A stretch of 64,000 bases of DNA from Psychrobacter namhaensis (GTDB lineage: Bacteria; Pseudomonadota; Gammaproteobacteria; Pseudomonadales; Moraxellaceae), in NCBI RefSeq assembly GCF_016107545.1, contig NZ_JABASS010000002.1:62001-126000 (forward strand), in the 5' to 3' direction. The translations under genes and the position numbers were made by a program. Position 1 is the first letter of the stretch; the number at the start of each line of letters is the position of its first letter. Positions 17,347 to 27,178 of this stretch are shown here, piece after piece. The notes under the pieces were generated by a model, which was not told the origin of the DNA, made no database searches, and saw only the letters and a program-made list of their open reading frames with translations.

Positions 17347-18690
17347 TTACTTATAATAATCATCGTTTTTCTTTAGCCACCAGTTCATATTGTCTTGGCG
17401 TTTGGCGCGAAACGCTTCTAATTTTTTATCAATACTTTGATTGTGCTGCCGGGCAGTATCAAGCGCAAACAAGATGGGCACGGAAGACAGTACGCCAAAC
17501 CGTATCTTTGATTTTGGTAAATCCAAGCCATCACCAATGTCATCACCGACCAAAGTACGCGTCACGCTGGCATTGACCATCTCAACGAAGCGCCCTCGGC
17601 GATTGTCCTCACCCATGAGCTGGCGCGGTAAGTCGTGCAAGGCTTTTGCCAGTGGCTGCCCCATTTTAAAATTAAGCTGCTGAATGGATAGATACGTATA
17701 TAGCCACTCCCAACACGCCGCTTCAACCTTCGGCAAGCGCTGTAGATCAACGCCCATCCAATAGCTGGCAAGATTCCACAAATGCAGAATACCTTCAGCT
17801 TCTTCCTTGCTAATGCGCGCACCAAGCAGTCGTAGCCCGCGCATGATCAGCAGCGAAAACTGCAAGTGGGTGGCAATCATATCAGTCTGGTTAATTGGTA
17901 CACCCCAATAGGCCGTGTTCCAGCTGCCATCAGGATTGTGGTGCTGATCGGCCTCTGTTAGGTCACCTTTGGCTGCATTGCCTTTCCCGTTGAGGAGGTT
18001 TTGACGCACTAAGGTGTGAATTTGCCGCACCTTGATAGACTGACGCCAGCCTTCAGAGCCAATGGCCACTACTTGCTCGATAGGTTTGCGTCCATGGCGC
18101 GTGCTCATATTCGATTGAGGGTGCTCAGAGACAGCTAAGATATAAGCATAAGTACGCATCAGGCGCGGCAAGGCATCATGCATCAAAGCGCCAGTTTGAA
18201 TCAATGGCAGCGAGAGGGCAGGAATACTGTACCCTGCCATCAGGGCGACGTTACGCAAGAGCCAAATTAGCATCAGCGGGTAGCGTCGATAGGCGACTGC
18301 ACCGATCTGGGCAAGCTTAGGATCGAACCAATCAGGATGACTGCCAAACTGCTCGGTTAACGCGCAAAAAGAGGGGTTGTTTTTGAGGGTGTGATTGAAG
18401 CCGTTGTTAATAATAATTTGCTGTAAGGGTTTTGCAAAACGAACGCCCTCAGCCGCCAAAGCATCTGCCAGCGGGTCGCCAATATCGTAACCGGCGACCA
18501 TCTCATTTAATAATGCTTGAGAGATGACAAAGTCTTTTGGCAATAAATAACGTTTGATCCGCTTTAGTACTTGCAGGTCGCTATGGTCGTCAATAGCGGT
18601 GGTACGATCATGACGCTGATAGGCATCTGTCGATTGATGGTGCTGATGATCAGTGTCGATACTTTTGGGCATGATGTTATTCTGATCCAT
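17347..18690 (-). CDS. DUF2236 / MpaB-like oxygenase-family protein
   Basis: About 447 residues. Seen: helical domain with SIKVRQIHTLVRQNL, WNTAYWGVPINQTDMIATHL and QFSLLIMRGLRLLG, the arrangement of heme-binding DUF2236 proteins related to rubber oxygenase (latex-clearing protein) and MpaB. The H-x-x-x-R pair in the first segment and the PINQ motif in the second are conserved there. No signal peptide, so cytoplasmic here. Natural substrate unknown. The first ATG of the frame is at 18690; a second is at 18672; neither has a good ribosome site. The N-terminus is His/Asp-rich. Confidence 0.75.
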   Translation of the reverse strand: MDQNNIMPKSIDTDHQHHQSTDAYQRHDRTTAIDDHSDLQVLKRIKRYLLPKDFVISQALLNEMVAGYDIGDPLADALAAEGVRFAKPLQQIIINNGFNHTLKNNPSFCALTEQFGSHPDWFDPKLAQIGAVAYRRYPLMLIWLLRNVALMAGYSIPALSLPLIQTGALMHDALPRLMRTYAYILAVSEHPQSNMSTRHGRKPIEQVVAIGSEGWRQSIKVRQIHTLVRQNLLNGKGNAAKGDLTEADQHHNPDGSWNTAYWGVPINQTDMIATHLQFSLLIMRGLRLLGARISKEEAEGILHLWNLASYWMGVDLQRLPKVEAACWEWLYTYLSIQQLNFKMGQPLAKALHDLPRQLMGEDNRRGRFVEMVNASVTRTLVGDDIGDGLDLPKSKIRFGVLSSVPILFALDTARQHNQSIDKKLEAFRAKRQDNMNWWLKKNDDYYK

Positions 18691-18765
18691 GTTTATCAAG
18701 TAGCCATGTTGATCAAGTACTCTTATTTATCAAACAGCCTTTATCCTCTTGTATTATAAAACAAA

Positions 18766-18801
18766 GAGCTACTTAGCCATTGATACGCTGGCAAGTAGCT
18801 C
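18766..18801 (-). terminator. Terminator of nhaA
   Basis: Stem GAGCTACTT/AAGTAGCTC extended by GCCA/TGGC with one bulged base. On the minus strand it is followed by TTTGTTTT. It lies just before the DUF2236 start, separating the two genes. Confidence 0.8.
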
Positions 18802-18810
18802 ATTGTACGC

Positions 18811-20013
18811 TTAGTGTGGACGAGTTAAATCGACTGACGTACCACTGATATTGTCTTTTAGGCTGAATTTAAGCATGAGGTAACCGGCTATACCAGAGAC
18901 GATTGAACCCATGATAATACCTAAGCGCTCATCGAATAGTGTTGTGTCACCAGCAAATGCCAAGCCGCCAATGAATAAGCTCATGGTAAAGCCGACGCCG
19001 CATAATAAGGCTGCACCATATATCTGTTTATAATTCATACCTCTGGGCATGGTTGAGATACCAAGCTTAAATATCAACCAGCACATGATCATGACGCCCA
19101 GCTGCTTACCGATAAACAGACCCGCGGCAATCCCAAGTGGTACCGAATGGAATAGCTCGGCCACACCTGCACCTTCGAGCGATATACCCGAGTTGGCAAA
19201 CGCGAATATTGGCAATATACCAAATGCCACGGTGTTGTGTAGGTCGTGTTCCAACTCTTCAAGTGGCGAGTGCTCAGGATCCGTACGGTCAAACATCGGA
19301 ATAAATAGCGCTAAAACTACCCCTGCTAAGGTGGCGTGGATACCGGATTTGAGTACCGCAATCCACATGATAACCCCGATGAGCAGATAAGGCGTGATGC
19401 TGGTAACGTTGCGGCGATTGAGAAGATATAAAAACGGCAGACACAGTCCCGCTACTGCTAATGACTCTAGTGATAATTCACTGGTATAAAACAAGGCAAT
19501 GATCAAAATCGCGCCAATATCATCAAAAATAGCAATGGATACTAAGAATACTTTTAAGGAGTTGGGTACGCGGTTACCTAGTAGGCTCAAGATACCAAGG
19601 GCAAAGGCAATGTCAGTCGCTGCTGGAATGGCCCAACCTTTCCAAAACTCAGGCTCATTATAATTAAAGAGCAGGTAGACCGCCGCTGGCATAATCATGC
19701 CACCTACTGCTGCCCCAGCTGGTAGTATGATCTGTTTGACGTTAGACAACTCACCGATCAACACTTCACGCTTAAGCTCAAGCCCCACTAAGAAAAAGAA
19801 AACAGCCATCAGACCATCATTGATCCAGTGGTGAGCGTCTTTGGCAATGGCGAAGTTACCGATTTGAATGGCAACAGGTGCGTGGATAAAGCCTTCGTAC
19901 CACACACTAAGAGGGGAGTTGGCAATGATCATTGCAGCAATGGCGGCCAGTGCTAAGACAATACCGCCTGCTGCCTCAAACTCAAAAAATGCCTTAATCC
20001 TTCGTATTGCCAT
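18811..20013 (-). CDS. nhaA: Na+/H+ antiporter NhaA
   Basis: 400-residue inner-membrane antiporter exporting Na+/Li+ in exchange for protons. Twelve hydrophobic segments; the ion-binding aspartate pair is in [15 protein letters not shown] (D163/D164 equivalents). Start region [17 protein letters not shown] and [19 protein letters not shown] are diagnostic. GAGGAT precedes the ATG. Own terminator downstream. Divergent from a TSUP carrier with a 452-base control region. Confidence 0.96.
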   Translation of the reverse strand: MAIRRIKAFFEFEAAGGIVLALAAIAAMIIANSPLSVWYEGFIHAPVAIQIGNFAIAKDAHHWINDGLMAVFFFLVGLELKREVLIGELSNVKQIILPAGAAVGGMIMPAAVYLLFNYNEPEFWKGWAIPAATDIAFALGILSLLGNRVPNSLKVFLVSIAIFDDIGAILIIALFYTSELSLESLAVAGLCLPFLYLLNRRNVTSITPYLLIGVIMWIAVLKSGIHATLAGVVLALFIPMFDRTDPEHSPLEELEHDLHNTVAFGILPIFAFANSGISLEGAGVAELFHSVPLGIAAGLFIGKQLGVMIMCWLIFKLGISTMPRGMNYKQIYGAALLCGVGFTMSLFIGGLAFAGDTTLFDERLGIIMGSIVSGIAGYLMLKFSLKDNISGTSVDLTRPH

Positions 20014-20326
20014 ATCATCCTCATTTACTCATACAATTTATTAAATTAACTCAAATATCTACGCTGCTGCTTATACTGATGTCGCAGATAGACAGGAACA
20101 GTTTCTCACACTCTTATTAATATAGACAACAAAATACATCAACCCAAGGTCACAAGCTCACCTTGTTATCTCAAGAATAAGACTATTATAAAAGTGCGAC
20201 CGCAGGCAAAGCTGTTGTAAGTCGTTATTTTTTTGTTCAACAATCGCTTAGGGCGCGTTTTAGCAAGCCATTAGACAAATCTAGCAGACTTTGTTACGTT
20301 TTTGGTTTTTTTTACGGTTTTATCTT

Positions 20327-20332
20327 TATAAT
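20327..20332 (+). promoter_or_regulatory. Candidate -10 box for the TSUP gene
   Basis: A consensus TATAAT without a good -35 at normal distance. It lies about 20 bases before the structured leader, so that leader would be transcribed. Confidence 0.4.
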
Positions 20333-20351
20333 GAGCGACGTTATATACCGC

Positions 20352-20416
20352 TCGGTTAGCTCTCTGGGACGTATCAGCCGTACTATTGCCTCATCAATAG
20401 TACATTCTCAACCGAG
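20352..20416 (+). promoter_or_regulatory. Candidate structured mRNA leader upstream of the TSUP gene
   Basis: Outer stem CTCGGTT/AACCGAG closes an inner perfect hairpin GTACTATTG-CCTCAT-CAATAGTAC (20381-20404). It ends 50 bases before the ATG. Could be a cis-acting RNA or a protein site; no known riboswitch class recognised. Confidence 0.4.
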
Positions 20417-20465
20417 TACTCTAGAGGTTTTTCCTTATTTATCATAACTTTTGAAGGTCAGCGTC

Positions 20466-21221
20466 ATGGACATATCCCTCTCCTTAGAGATCATTGCACT
20501 GCTTACTGTGGTGGCAGCATTGGCAGGCTTTATCGATGCCATCGCTGGTGGTGGCGGCTTGTTGACCATACCTGCCATGCTGCTGGCCAACATTCCACCC
20601 GTGCTAACGCTTGGCACCAATAAGCTACAAGCGGCTTCAGGTGCACTAGCCGCGTCCATTACGATGATTAGAAAAGGTGTGATCAAGCCGCAGCGTATAA
20701 AGGTGGCTATTATTGGCGCTTTTATTGGTTCGGTTATCGGTACGATCGCCGTACAGATGTCACCGCCAGATCTCCTTGAAAAGCTGATTCCATTTTTGAT
20801 TGCGGCTATTGGTATCTATACGTTGTTTGCGCCTAAACTTGGTGAAGTAGAGGCCGCCCCGCGCATCTCAGAAGGCAAATGGCAAAAGGTGGTTGCGCCA
20901 TTAATCGGCTTTTATGATGGTTATATTGGCCCAGGGACAGGGATGTTCTTTGCACTCGGCAATGTTGCGTTGCGCGGGCGTCAGATTATCGAAGCGACAG
21001 GTGCTGCTAAGGTGCTAAACCTATCTACTAACATTGGCTCGTTGATATTTTTTATCTTAGGCGGCAATGTCTTGTGGAAAGTGGGTCTGGCGATGATGGT
21101 GGGGCAAACGATAGGGGCGTATTTTGGCTCACACATGGTCGTCAAAGGGGGGAGTAAGCTGATACGTCCGATGATTGTGCTGGTTTGCCTAGCGATGATT
21201 ACTAAGTATGTGCTTGGCTAA
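20466..21221 (+). CDS. TSUP (TauE/SafE) family membrane carrier
   Basis: 251-residue membrane protein of the sulfite/organosulfonate exporter family. The diagnostic first repeat is GFIDAIAGGGGLLTIPAML and the second is GFYDGYIGPGTGMFF, then KVLNLSTNIGS. The substrate is unknown; family members carry sulfite, sulfoacetate or similar anions. The ATG at 20466 is chosen because GAAGGT sits eight bases upstream; a TTG at 20451 would add five residues and leave no ribosome site. Confidence 0.9.
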   Translation: MDISLSLEIIALLTVVAALAGFIDAIAGGGGLLTIPAMLLANIPPVLTLGTNKLQAASGALAASITMIRKGVIKPQRIKVAIIGAFIGSVIGTIAVQMSPPDLLEKLIPFLIAAIGIYTLFAPKLGEVEAAPRISEGKWQKVVAPLIGFYDGYIGPGTGMFFALGNVALRGRQIIEATGAAKVLNLSTNIGSLIFFILGGNVLWKVGLAMMVGQTIGAYFGSHMVVKGGSKLIRPMIVLVCLAMITKYVLG

Positions 21222-21248
21222 ATCAAACGTGTTTAGCTAATAGCTCAG

Positions 21249-21291
21249 GCATAAAAAAACCTCAGTCAATCTGACTGAGGTTTTTTTATGC
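21249..21291. terminator. Bidirectional terminator
   Basis: A 20-base perfect stem (GCATAAAAAAACCTCAGTCA and complement) with a three-base loop, flanked by A and T runs. It ends both the TSUP gene and the convergent symporter gene. Confidence 0.95.
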
Positions 21292-21314
21292 CAATCTTTA
21301 TTCAATATGCATGA

Positions 21315-22691
21315 CTAGCGACGGCGATCGACATCATCGTATTCACTACCCATGATGCCATCACTAAAGACATTAGAGAACTCGCGCTCATTATCTTCAT
21401 CGATATGACCGTCAAATACGTCTTTGGCACCTGCATCAGGATCGTTATAAATCGCTGTATCCATTTTATTTTCTGATTTTGCCACAATGGCCGTCACTGC
21501 TGCATCACCACCAACGTTCACCGCGGTACGCAGCATATCAAGGATACGATCCACGCCTAAGATCAGACCGATACCTTCGATAGGCAGACCGACTTGGGCA
21601 AACACCATAGACAACATAATCAGACCAACACCAGGGACACCAGCGGTACCGACAGAGGCCAGTACTGACATAAGGATAACGGTTAGATATTCGGTCACGC
21701 CCAAATCAACACCATAAATATTGGCAATGAAAATGGTCGCCGTCCCTTGCATGATGGCGGTACCATCCATGTTGATGGTCGCACCAAAAGGAACGGTAAA
21801 CGAAGCCACTGAGTTATTGACTCCCATACGCTTGGTGACAGTACGCAAGGTAATAGGAATCGTAGCGTTAGAGCTTGAAGTACTGAATGCAAAAATCTGC
21901 ACTTCACGCATTTTTGCCAAAAACGTCTTGATGGACAAGCCTGAAAACAGCTTGAGGACAATCATCATGGTAATGAAAAAGTGGAAAGCCAGTGAGCCAA
22001 CCAGCACTGCAACGTAACCAAGTAATGACCAAATAAGATCTAAACCAAGCTCAGCCATGGCTTTAGTTAAGAGAGCAAAAACACCGTATGGTGCTAAGTT
22101 CATAATGATGGTCACCATTTTTAGGATGACTTCATTAATAAGCTCTAAACTCTGTACCAACCCTTTGGCAGGCTTACCAACCATCAAAATACTGATACCG
22201 ATTAAGATCGCAAAGAAAATAATCGATAGCATGTCACCATTCGCCATCGCGCTGATGGGATTAGATGGAATGATATTGGAGAAAACATCTAGTAGGGGCG
22301 GCGCTGACTTGGCTTCGAATGCAGCTTCCGTTTCGATATCCATACCTTTACCGATACCAAATAAAATACCAAGGCCAATCGCAGTGGCAATCGCCAACGC
22401 GGTTGTCATCATATAGATGAGAAAGGTCTTGGTACCAATACGCCCAAGCAAGCGAATATCACCAATACCGCAAACCCCGCAAATCAGCGAGATAAGTACT
22501 AACGGAACAACCAACATTTTTAGTGAGTTAACGAACAGTTTGCCAATAATCGCGAAAAACCCGTTCGTAATATAGGTACTAACAAAACCGCCTTCAGCGT
22601 TTAGTCCTGAATAGTTTATAAATAAACCCAGTATGATACCGAGTACCATGGCAACAATAATTTTGCCCGTCAGTCCCAAATTTTTCCACAT
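21315..22691 (-). CDS. Dicarboxylate/amino acid:cation symporter (DAACS, GltP/GltT type)
   Basis: 458-residue inner-membrane importer of acidic amino acids or C4-dicarboxylates driven by Na+ or H+. Seen: eight hydrophobic segments, the re-entrant serine-rich loop FSTSSSNATIPITLRT, the cation/substrate motif TINMDGTAIMQG, and GTAGVPGVGLIML. The C-terminal ~50 residues are acidic and disordered (DEDNEREFSNVF), longer than in E. coli GltP. AAGGATAG precedes the ATG. Substrate cannot be fixed; glutamate/aspartate is likely. Confidence 0.9.
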   Translation of the reverse strand: MWKNLGLTGKIIVAMVLGIILGLFINYSGLNAEGGFVSTYITNGFFAIIGKLFVNSLKMLVVPLVLISLICGVCGIGDIRLLGRIGTKTFLIYMMTTALAIATAIGLGILFGIGKGMDIETEAAFEAKSAPPLLDVFSNIIPSNPISAMANGDMLSIIFFAILIGISILMVGKPAKGLVQSLELINEVILKMVTIIMNLAPYGVFALLTKAMAELGLDLIWSLLGYVAVLVGSLAFHFFITMMIVLKLFSGLSIKTFLAKMREVQIFAFSTSSSNATIPITLRTVTKRMGVNNSVASFTVPFGATINMDGTAIMQGTATIFIANIYGVDLGVTEYLTVILMSVLASVGTAGVPGVGLIMLSMVFAQVGLPIEGIGLILGVDRILDMLRTAVNVGGDAAVTAIVAKSENKMDTAIYNDPDAGAKDVFDGHIDEDNEREFSNVFSDGIMGSEYDDVDRRR

Positions 22692-23115
22692 AACTTCTAT
22701 CCTTTTGTACGCAACGCCTAGTGTCAGGTCGGGTACGAGCTCAATACATCAATTATTGCGGGCTCTATACCTGATTTTGTTACGTCTGTAAATTTTTTGT
22801 CTGTCATTTTATGTCAATTTCTCGCACAATATAAAATAATTGTTAAGGAGACTGCAACGTTTTTTTATAATTTAGATGAAATGAGGTCACTAATTAAGCT
22901 GTTTGTGCGACATTTTTTAGTGGTAAAGAGCGGACAAATGGCACTAAATATTATTAGCATGGATCATTAAAAATGGTCGTTTATAAAAAAAGACCGCCCA
23001 AACTGGACAGTCTTTTTAAGCTGAATTATAAGAAGGTACTACATAAAATGTGTAGCGTGTTTAAAAGTCATCATTATCAGCATCTTATGTAAATCCTATT
23101 TTTCTCTATACTTTT
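22692..23115. other. Intergenic region between the symporter and fadE
   Basis: 424 bases holding the symporter promoter and the fadE terminator. It is AT-rich with no coding frame and no other hairpin of note. Confidence 0.5.
22985..23018 (-). terminator. Terminator of fadE
   Basis: AAAAAGAC/GTCTTTTT stem, T-rich on the minus strand, about 100 bases past the fadE stop. Confidence 0.65.
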
Positions 23116-26055
23116 TTATACCTTATCATTTTCATCACGACGTAGACCATCATGCCACTTGCTATCACTGGTAGAAGATCTTTCTACTGTGTCTTGAGTC
23201 ACCTCTACGTTTTCAGGTCTTTCTGTATGGTCTAAGTGTTCAGGATTATCGGCGCTAGATCTATGTAGACTGTGGTTGTTACTCATGCGTTCATTTAAGT
23301 GTGACTCTGCGTCACGATGACGATGGTCAAGCGCTTCGGCATCAGGATTGGCGTCAACAAAGTCGGTCTGGGTGCGCACTTCTTGAGCCGTATCTTGCTC
23401 AGAGACCATTTCTACATCACCATCACTCTCATAACCGTGATTGGGGTTAGCGTCACCAGTCTCATCATTAGTGGCAGTGGCAGCCATGTTATCAGATGCG
23501 CTCCCATCAGTCGTCGCAATCCCGTTTCTGGCTTGCGCCTCATTTTTTAGCTGCGCATAGTCCGTCAGTTGTTGTACTGCGTTATCGAGGCTGTGTGGAT
23601 TATCACGTTCTTGTGCTTGCGATAGATGCTTGTCGAACACATCGGTCAATAGAGAATCAAAGCGCAAAGCATTGTATTGAATGAGCACTTCCGCTTCTTC
23701 TTCGGTAATGTCACCGTTTTGGCTGGCATAGACCACGTGATCTTCAAACGTAAGGCCTTCAAAGCTGTCTTTATGCTCCGCTTTTTTAAACTTCTGCCAT
23801 AAAGGTTCTATATCGAGCAGTGTTTGATAGGCATGCTCCATGCGCCCCGTGACATCGTCTGCTTCGGTATTGTAATAAACCATGGTTTTGAGATAGTCAC
23901 GGAATGGGTTGGCCGCAAAATCATCCATGAAGGTATCACCCAGTTTGCGTTTTAGCTCATCGTCTGGCGGCGTAAAGATACGACCACTTGGGAAAGTCAC
24001 AAAGCTGACCAAGCTGGCTGCCATGCGATTTGGGAAGTTGGCAAAGAGTGACAAAAAGGCTTCTTGAATCGTATAAAAGCTATTTTGTAGCGCCACTTCG
24101 GCATGCAAGCGTTCAGCGTCTGACTTAGTGCCATACTCATAAAACTGCAAAATAGCAGTGCTAATAAATAAATGACCATGAATGTCGGCTAAGCGACCAG
24201 AGAGCATCTCTTTACGTTTTAAATCACCGGCCAGTAACCCTAACGCCATATCGGCCGTCAAAGCAAAACTCGCACTTAAGCGATTGATATGCTTATAGTA
24301 GGGACGGGTAAAGCCATCCGCAAAACTTGGTGCGTGATTACTGCCACCGACATACCCTGCGACAAAGGCTTTTGCCCCGCGGTTAAAGGTATAGCCCAAA
24401 TGTTTAAAAAAGAGCGTATCGAATTTCTTAGTGGCACTTGCTTTGTCGTCACTTTGTAGCAGTTGCAGCTCATCAAATAGATAAGGGTGGCAGCGCATGG
24501 CCCCTTGCCCAAAGATCATCAGTGAGCGTGTCAAGATATTGGCGCCCTCAACGGTGATAGACACCGGAATGGCTTGATAAGGCGTCGCCAAGAAGTTACG
24601 TGGACCCATCTGTACAGCACGACCACCAACGACATCCATCCCATCATTGACCACACTGCGCATGGTTTCAGTCGCATAGTACTTAGCCATTGCGGTCATC
24701 ACCGATGGCGTACCCCCTTGGTTTAGCCCGCAAGTAACCAGATGACGGAACGCTTCTAGCATATAAGTGTTACTGGCCATACGGCTGGTGGCATCCTGTA
24801 CGCCTTCGAACTTACCAACCGAAATTTTAAACTGTTCGCGCACTTTAGCAAAAGCCCCGACAGACAAATACGTCATTTCACTGGCTGAGGTGGATAGCGC
24901 AGGTAAGGAGATACCACGGCCAACGCCTAGGCATTCCATCAGCATGCGCCAACCGCGACCTGCATTTTCAACGCCGCCGATGATGTAATCTAAGGGGATA
25001 AAGACGTCTTTACCATCGACGGTACCATTCATAAATGGTGAGCCGATAGGATTGTGACGTGGGCCTATAATAACGCCTTTGTGGCTGGCAGGAACCAGCG
25101 CACAGGTAATCCCATAATCGGTCTTTTGAGGATTACCAAGCAGACCTTCTGGATCGTGCATTTTAAAGGCCAGACCAACCACAGTGGCGATAGGTGCTAA
25201 GGTGATCCAACGTTTGGAGAAGTTCATGCGTAGGCCAAGCACTTGCTCGCCTTCATGCATGCAGTAGCAGACCACGCCTGTGTCAGGAATAGCGCCTGCA
25301 TCGGAGCCTGCCTCAGGGCCTGTCAAACCAAAGCAAGGGACTTCATCGCCTTTTGCTAAACCCGGCAACCAACGTTGTTTTTGTTCATCCGTCCCATAGT
25401 GCATCAGAAGCTCACCAGGGCCGAGTGAGTTTGGTACCATACAAGTCACAGCGGCAGTCGGTGAGCGCGACGCGATCTTACTCATGACACGGCTTTGCGC
25501 ATAAGAGCTAAATTCTAGGCCACCAAACTCTTTTGGGATGATTAAGCCCAAAAAGCCATTGCTTTTGATAAATTGCCACGCTTCAGGTGACAGTTTTTTA
25601 TCTTTATGCTGGATCTTCCACTCATCGAGCATGGCACAGAGCGTTTCTACTTCGTTATCAATAAAGCTTTGCTCTTCTGCTGACAGTTCTGGATAAGGGT
25701 ATTTGGCAAAGGTATCCCAGTTTGGGGCCCCCATAAACAGCTCTTTTTCCCACCAGCTGGTTCCAGCATCGAGCGCCTCACGCTCAGTGTCGCTCATACT
25801 AGGCATAGCGCCGCCTAGAGCCTTATAAACAGGCTTAGTAATTAAGGATTGGCGTAGAGGGGCGATGAGTAGAACCAAACAGAGTAGGGCGATGGGTATG
25901 CCTAAAATGAGTGACCAAGGACTGATGATCGCGGTTACGATGACGGTAATAAGGGCGACAATGCTGCCAGTGACGCGTGACAAGGACAACAAAAAGATGG
26001 CCAAGACCATGGCTAACTGAATGATGACTGCCAAAATAAATAAGCCAACTGCCAT
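23116..26055 (-). CDS. fadE: Acyl-CoA dehydrogenase, FadE type, with acidic C-terminal tail
   Basis: 979-residue flavoenzyme for the first step of fatty acid beta-oxidation. Two or three N-terminal membrane segments (residues 3-65) anchor it, as in E. coli FadE (814 residues). The catalytic core carries FGLTGPEAGSDAGAIPD and GPRHNPIGSPFMNGTV, then GRGISLPALST and DVVGGRAVQMGPRNF. The extra length is a tail from about residue 843, rich in Asp, Asn, Ser and His, with no fold visible. AAGGAG precedes the ATG. Own terminator. Confidence 0.93.
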   Translation of the reverse strand: MAVGLFILAVIIQLAMVLAIFLLSLSRVTGSIVALITVIVTAIISPWSLILGIPIALLCLVLLIAPLRQSLITKPVYKALGGAMPSMSDTEREALDAGTSWWEKELFMGAPNWDTFAKYPYPELSAEEQSFIDNEVETLCAMLDEWKIQHKDKKLSPEAWQFIKSNGFLGLIIPKEFGGLEFSSYAQSRVMSKIASRSPTAAVTCMVPNSLGPGELLMHYGTDEQKQRWLPGLAKGDEVPCFGLTGPEAGSDAGAIPDTGVVCYCMHEGEQVLGLRMNFSKRWITLAPIATVVGLAFKMHDPEGLLGNPQKTDYGITCALVPASHKGVIIGPRHNPIGSPFMNGTVDGKDVFIPLDYIIGGVENAGRGWRMLMECLGVGRGISLPALSTSASEMTYLSVGAFAKVREQFKISVGKFEGVQDATSRMASNTYMLEAFRHLVTCGLNQGGTPSVMTAMAKYYATETMRSVVNDGMDVVGGRAVQMGPRNFLATPYQAIPVSITVEGANILTRSLMIFGQGAMRCHPYLFDELQLLQSDDKASATKKFDTLFFKHLGYTFNRGAKAFVAGYVGGSNHAPSFADGFTRPYYKHINRLSASFALTADMALGLLAGDLKRKEMLSGRLADIHGHLFISTAILQFYEYGTKSDAERLHAEVALQNSFYTIQEAFLSLFANFPNRMAASLVSFVTFPSGRIFTPPDDELKRKLGDTFMDDFAANPFRDYLKTMVYYNTEADDVTGRMEHAYQTLLDIEPLWQKFKKAEHKDSFEGLTFEDHVVYASQNGDITEEEAEVLIQYNALRFDSLLTDVFDKHLSQAQERDNPHSLDNAVQQLTDYAQLKNEAQARNGIATTDGSASDNMAATATNDETGDANPNHGYESDGDVEMVSEQDTAQEVRTQTDFVDANPDAEALDHRHRDAESHLNERMSNNHSLHRSSADNPEHLDHTERPENVEVTQDTVERSSTSDSKWHDGLRRDENDKV

Positions 26056-26366
26056 GACTATCTCCTTTATAACGCTGAACCAAAAGCGTAAACATGTATG
26101 AATAAAAAATTTTGGACAAATATAGTTGTTTTTTTTCTGACGTTTGAGTGACTTATGACCAAGTTAAAACAGATGTCGCTGTTAATGTTATAGCACGTTG
26201 TACAACTGATTTTAAAGGGTTACATTGCCTGCTACCGTTGTACTGATAAAGGGCTCATAAAAACCAACTCCATAAAAGACAAAACTGGCTAATAATATGA
26301 AACAGTTGTCGGTGACTATCAAGAGCTAAAGTGCTACGCTGTGTCGACAATATGTATCAAGATGCC
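26056..26366. other. Intergenic region between fadE and radC
   Basis: 311 bases with the fadE promoter. A ten-base perfect palindrome GTTGTACAAC at 26197-26206 lies beside a TATAAC on the minus strand and could be a repressor site for fadE. Confidence 0.45.
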
Positions 26367-27050
26367 CTAATTAAAAGGTGCCAAGCCGCTTTCAGCATAA
26401 GACAATGTTTCATTACGTCCGACGATAATATGATCAACAAGCGCGATGTCTAATAAATCACAGGCTTTTTTTAGCTCGCTGGTCAATATATTGTCTGCAG
26501 TGGAGGGCTGAGCATCGGTGTGTGGGTGGTTGTGAGCGATAATTAGCTGACTGGCTGCGTGACTCAAAGCGTGGCGTAGTACGTGCTTAACACAGACTGA
26601 GCACGATGAGATACCGCCTGTAAACAGTATCTCAAAGTTTAAAAGAGTGAGCGCGTTGTCCAAACAGAGCACAGCAAAGACCTCGCGATGCTCACCGCGC
26701 AGTTGCGTACTGATGTAATCTTTAACCACTTGTGAGCGCCCGAGTGCCTGACCGGTTTTGAGCTTACTGTCTAAATAGCGTGTCCCCATCTCAAGCGATG
26801 CTAATATCTGCGAGTATTTAGCAGGGCCGATACCATGACAAGACAGAACAATGTCCTGCGGGGCAGCCAAAAGCTCTGCCAAGCTGCCAAATTGCTCAAT
26901 GAGATGACGAGCCAGCTCAATTGCTGATTGCGACTGGGTACCTGTGCGTAAAAATATCGCCAAAATTTCTGCATCGGTCAGATGGGCTGCCCCAAATCTC
27001 AGTAGTTTTTCGCGTGGTCGGTCGTCTTCATGCCAGTCTTTAATGGCCAT
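26367..27050 (-). CDS. radC: RadC family JAB/MPN protein
   Basis: 227-residue protein with an N-terminal helix-hairpin-helix region (SCHGIGPAKYSQI) and a C-terminal JAMM metalloprotease-like domain, HxHx10D seen in IIAHNHPHTDAQPSTAD. The old link to DNA repair is disputed; biochemical role is unknown. The start is the ATG at 27050 because AAGGAG precedes it; an upstream ATG at 27080 lacks one. It is divergent from coaBC, as in many proteobacteria. Confidence 0.95.
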   Translation of the reverse strand: MAIKDWHEDDRPREKLLRFGAAHLTDAEILAIFLRTGTQSQSAIELARHLIEQFGSLAELLAAPQDIVLSCHGIGPAKYSQILASLEMGTRYLDSKLKTGQALGRSQVVKDYISTQLRGEHREVFAVLCLDNALTLLNFEILFTGGISSCSVCVKHVLRHALSHAASQLIIAHNHPHTDAQPSTADNILTSELKKACDLLDIALVDHIIVGRNETLSYAESGLAPFN

Positions 27051-27178
27051 TGTCGCTCCTTGATTAGGAATTGCTGGCAAATACCGCCGTTAAATATAGA
27101 AAATCTTACCCAATTTATCTCATAATTGTTACTATAAGCGCAATTTTATCTTTCACCTTTTTTATTGATGCCATGCTT

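Larger units (their letters stand above)
20014..20465. other. Control region between nhaA and the TSUP gene
   Basis: 452 bases. Contains a plus-strand TATAAT at 20327-20332 and the structured leader listed separately. The nhaA-proximal part has CAAGGT/ACCTTG (20145-20165). I could not match the Li+/Na+ riboswitch classes known upstream of nhaA. Confidence 0.5.

Noticed and set aside
17262..17576. 104-codon plus-strand frame at the DUF2236 3' end
   Set aside because: Mostly antisense to the DUF2236 gene and has no recognisable domain.
20014..20200. Li+/Na+ riboswitch upstream of nhaA
   Set aside because: Expected from knowledge of nhaA leaders, but I could not lay out the known core and found only one short inverted repeat.
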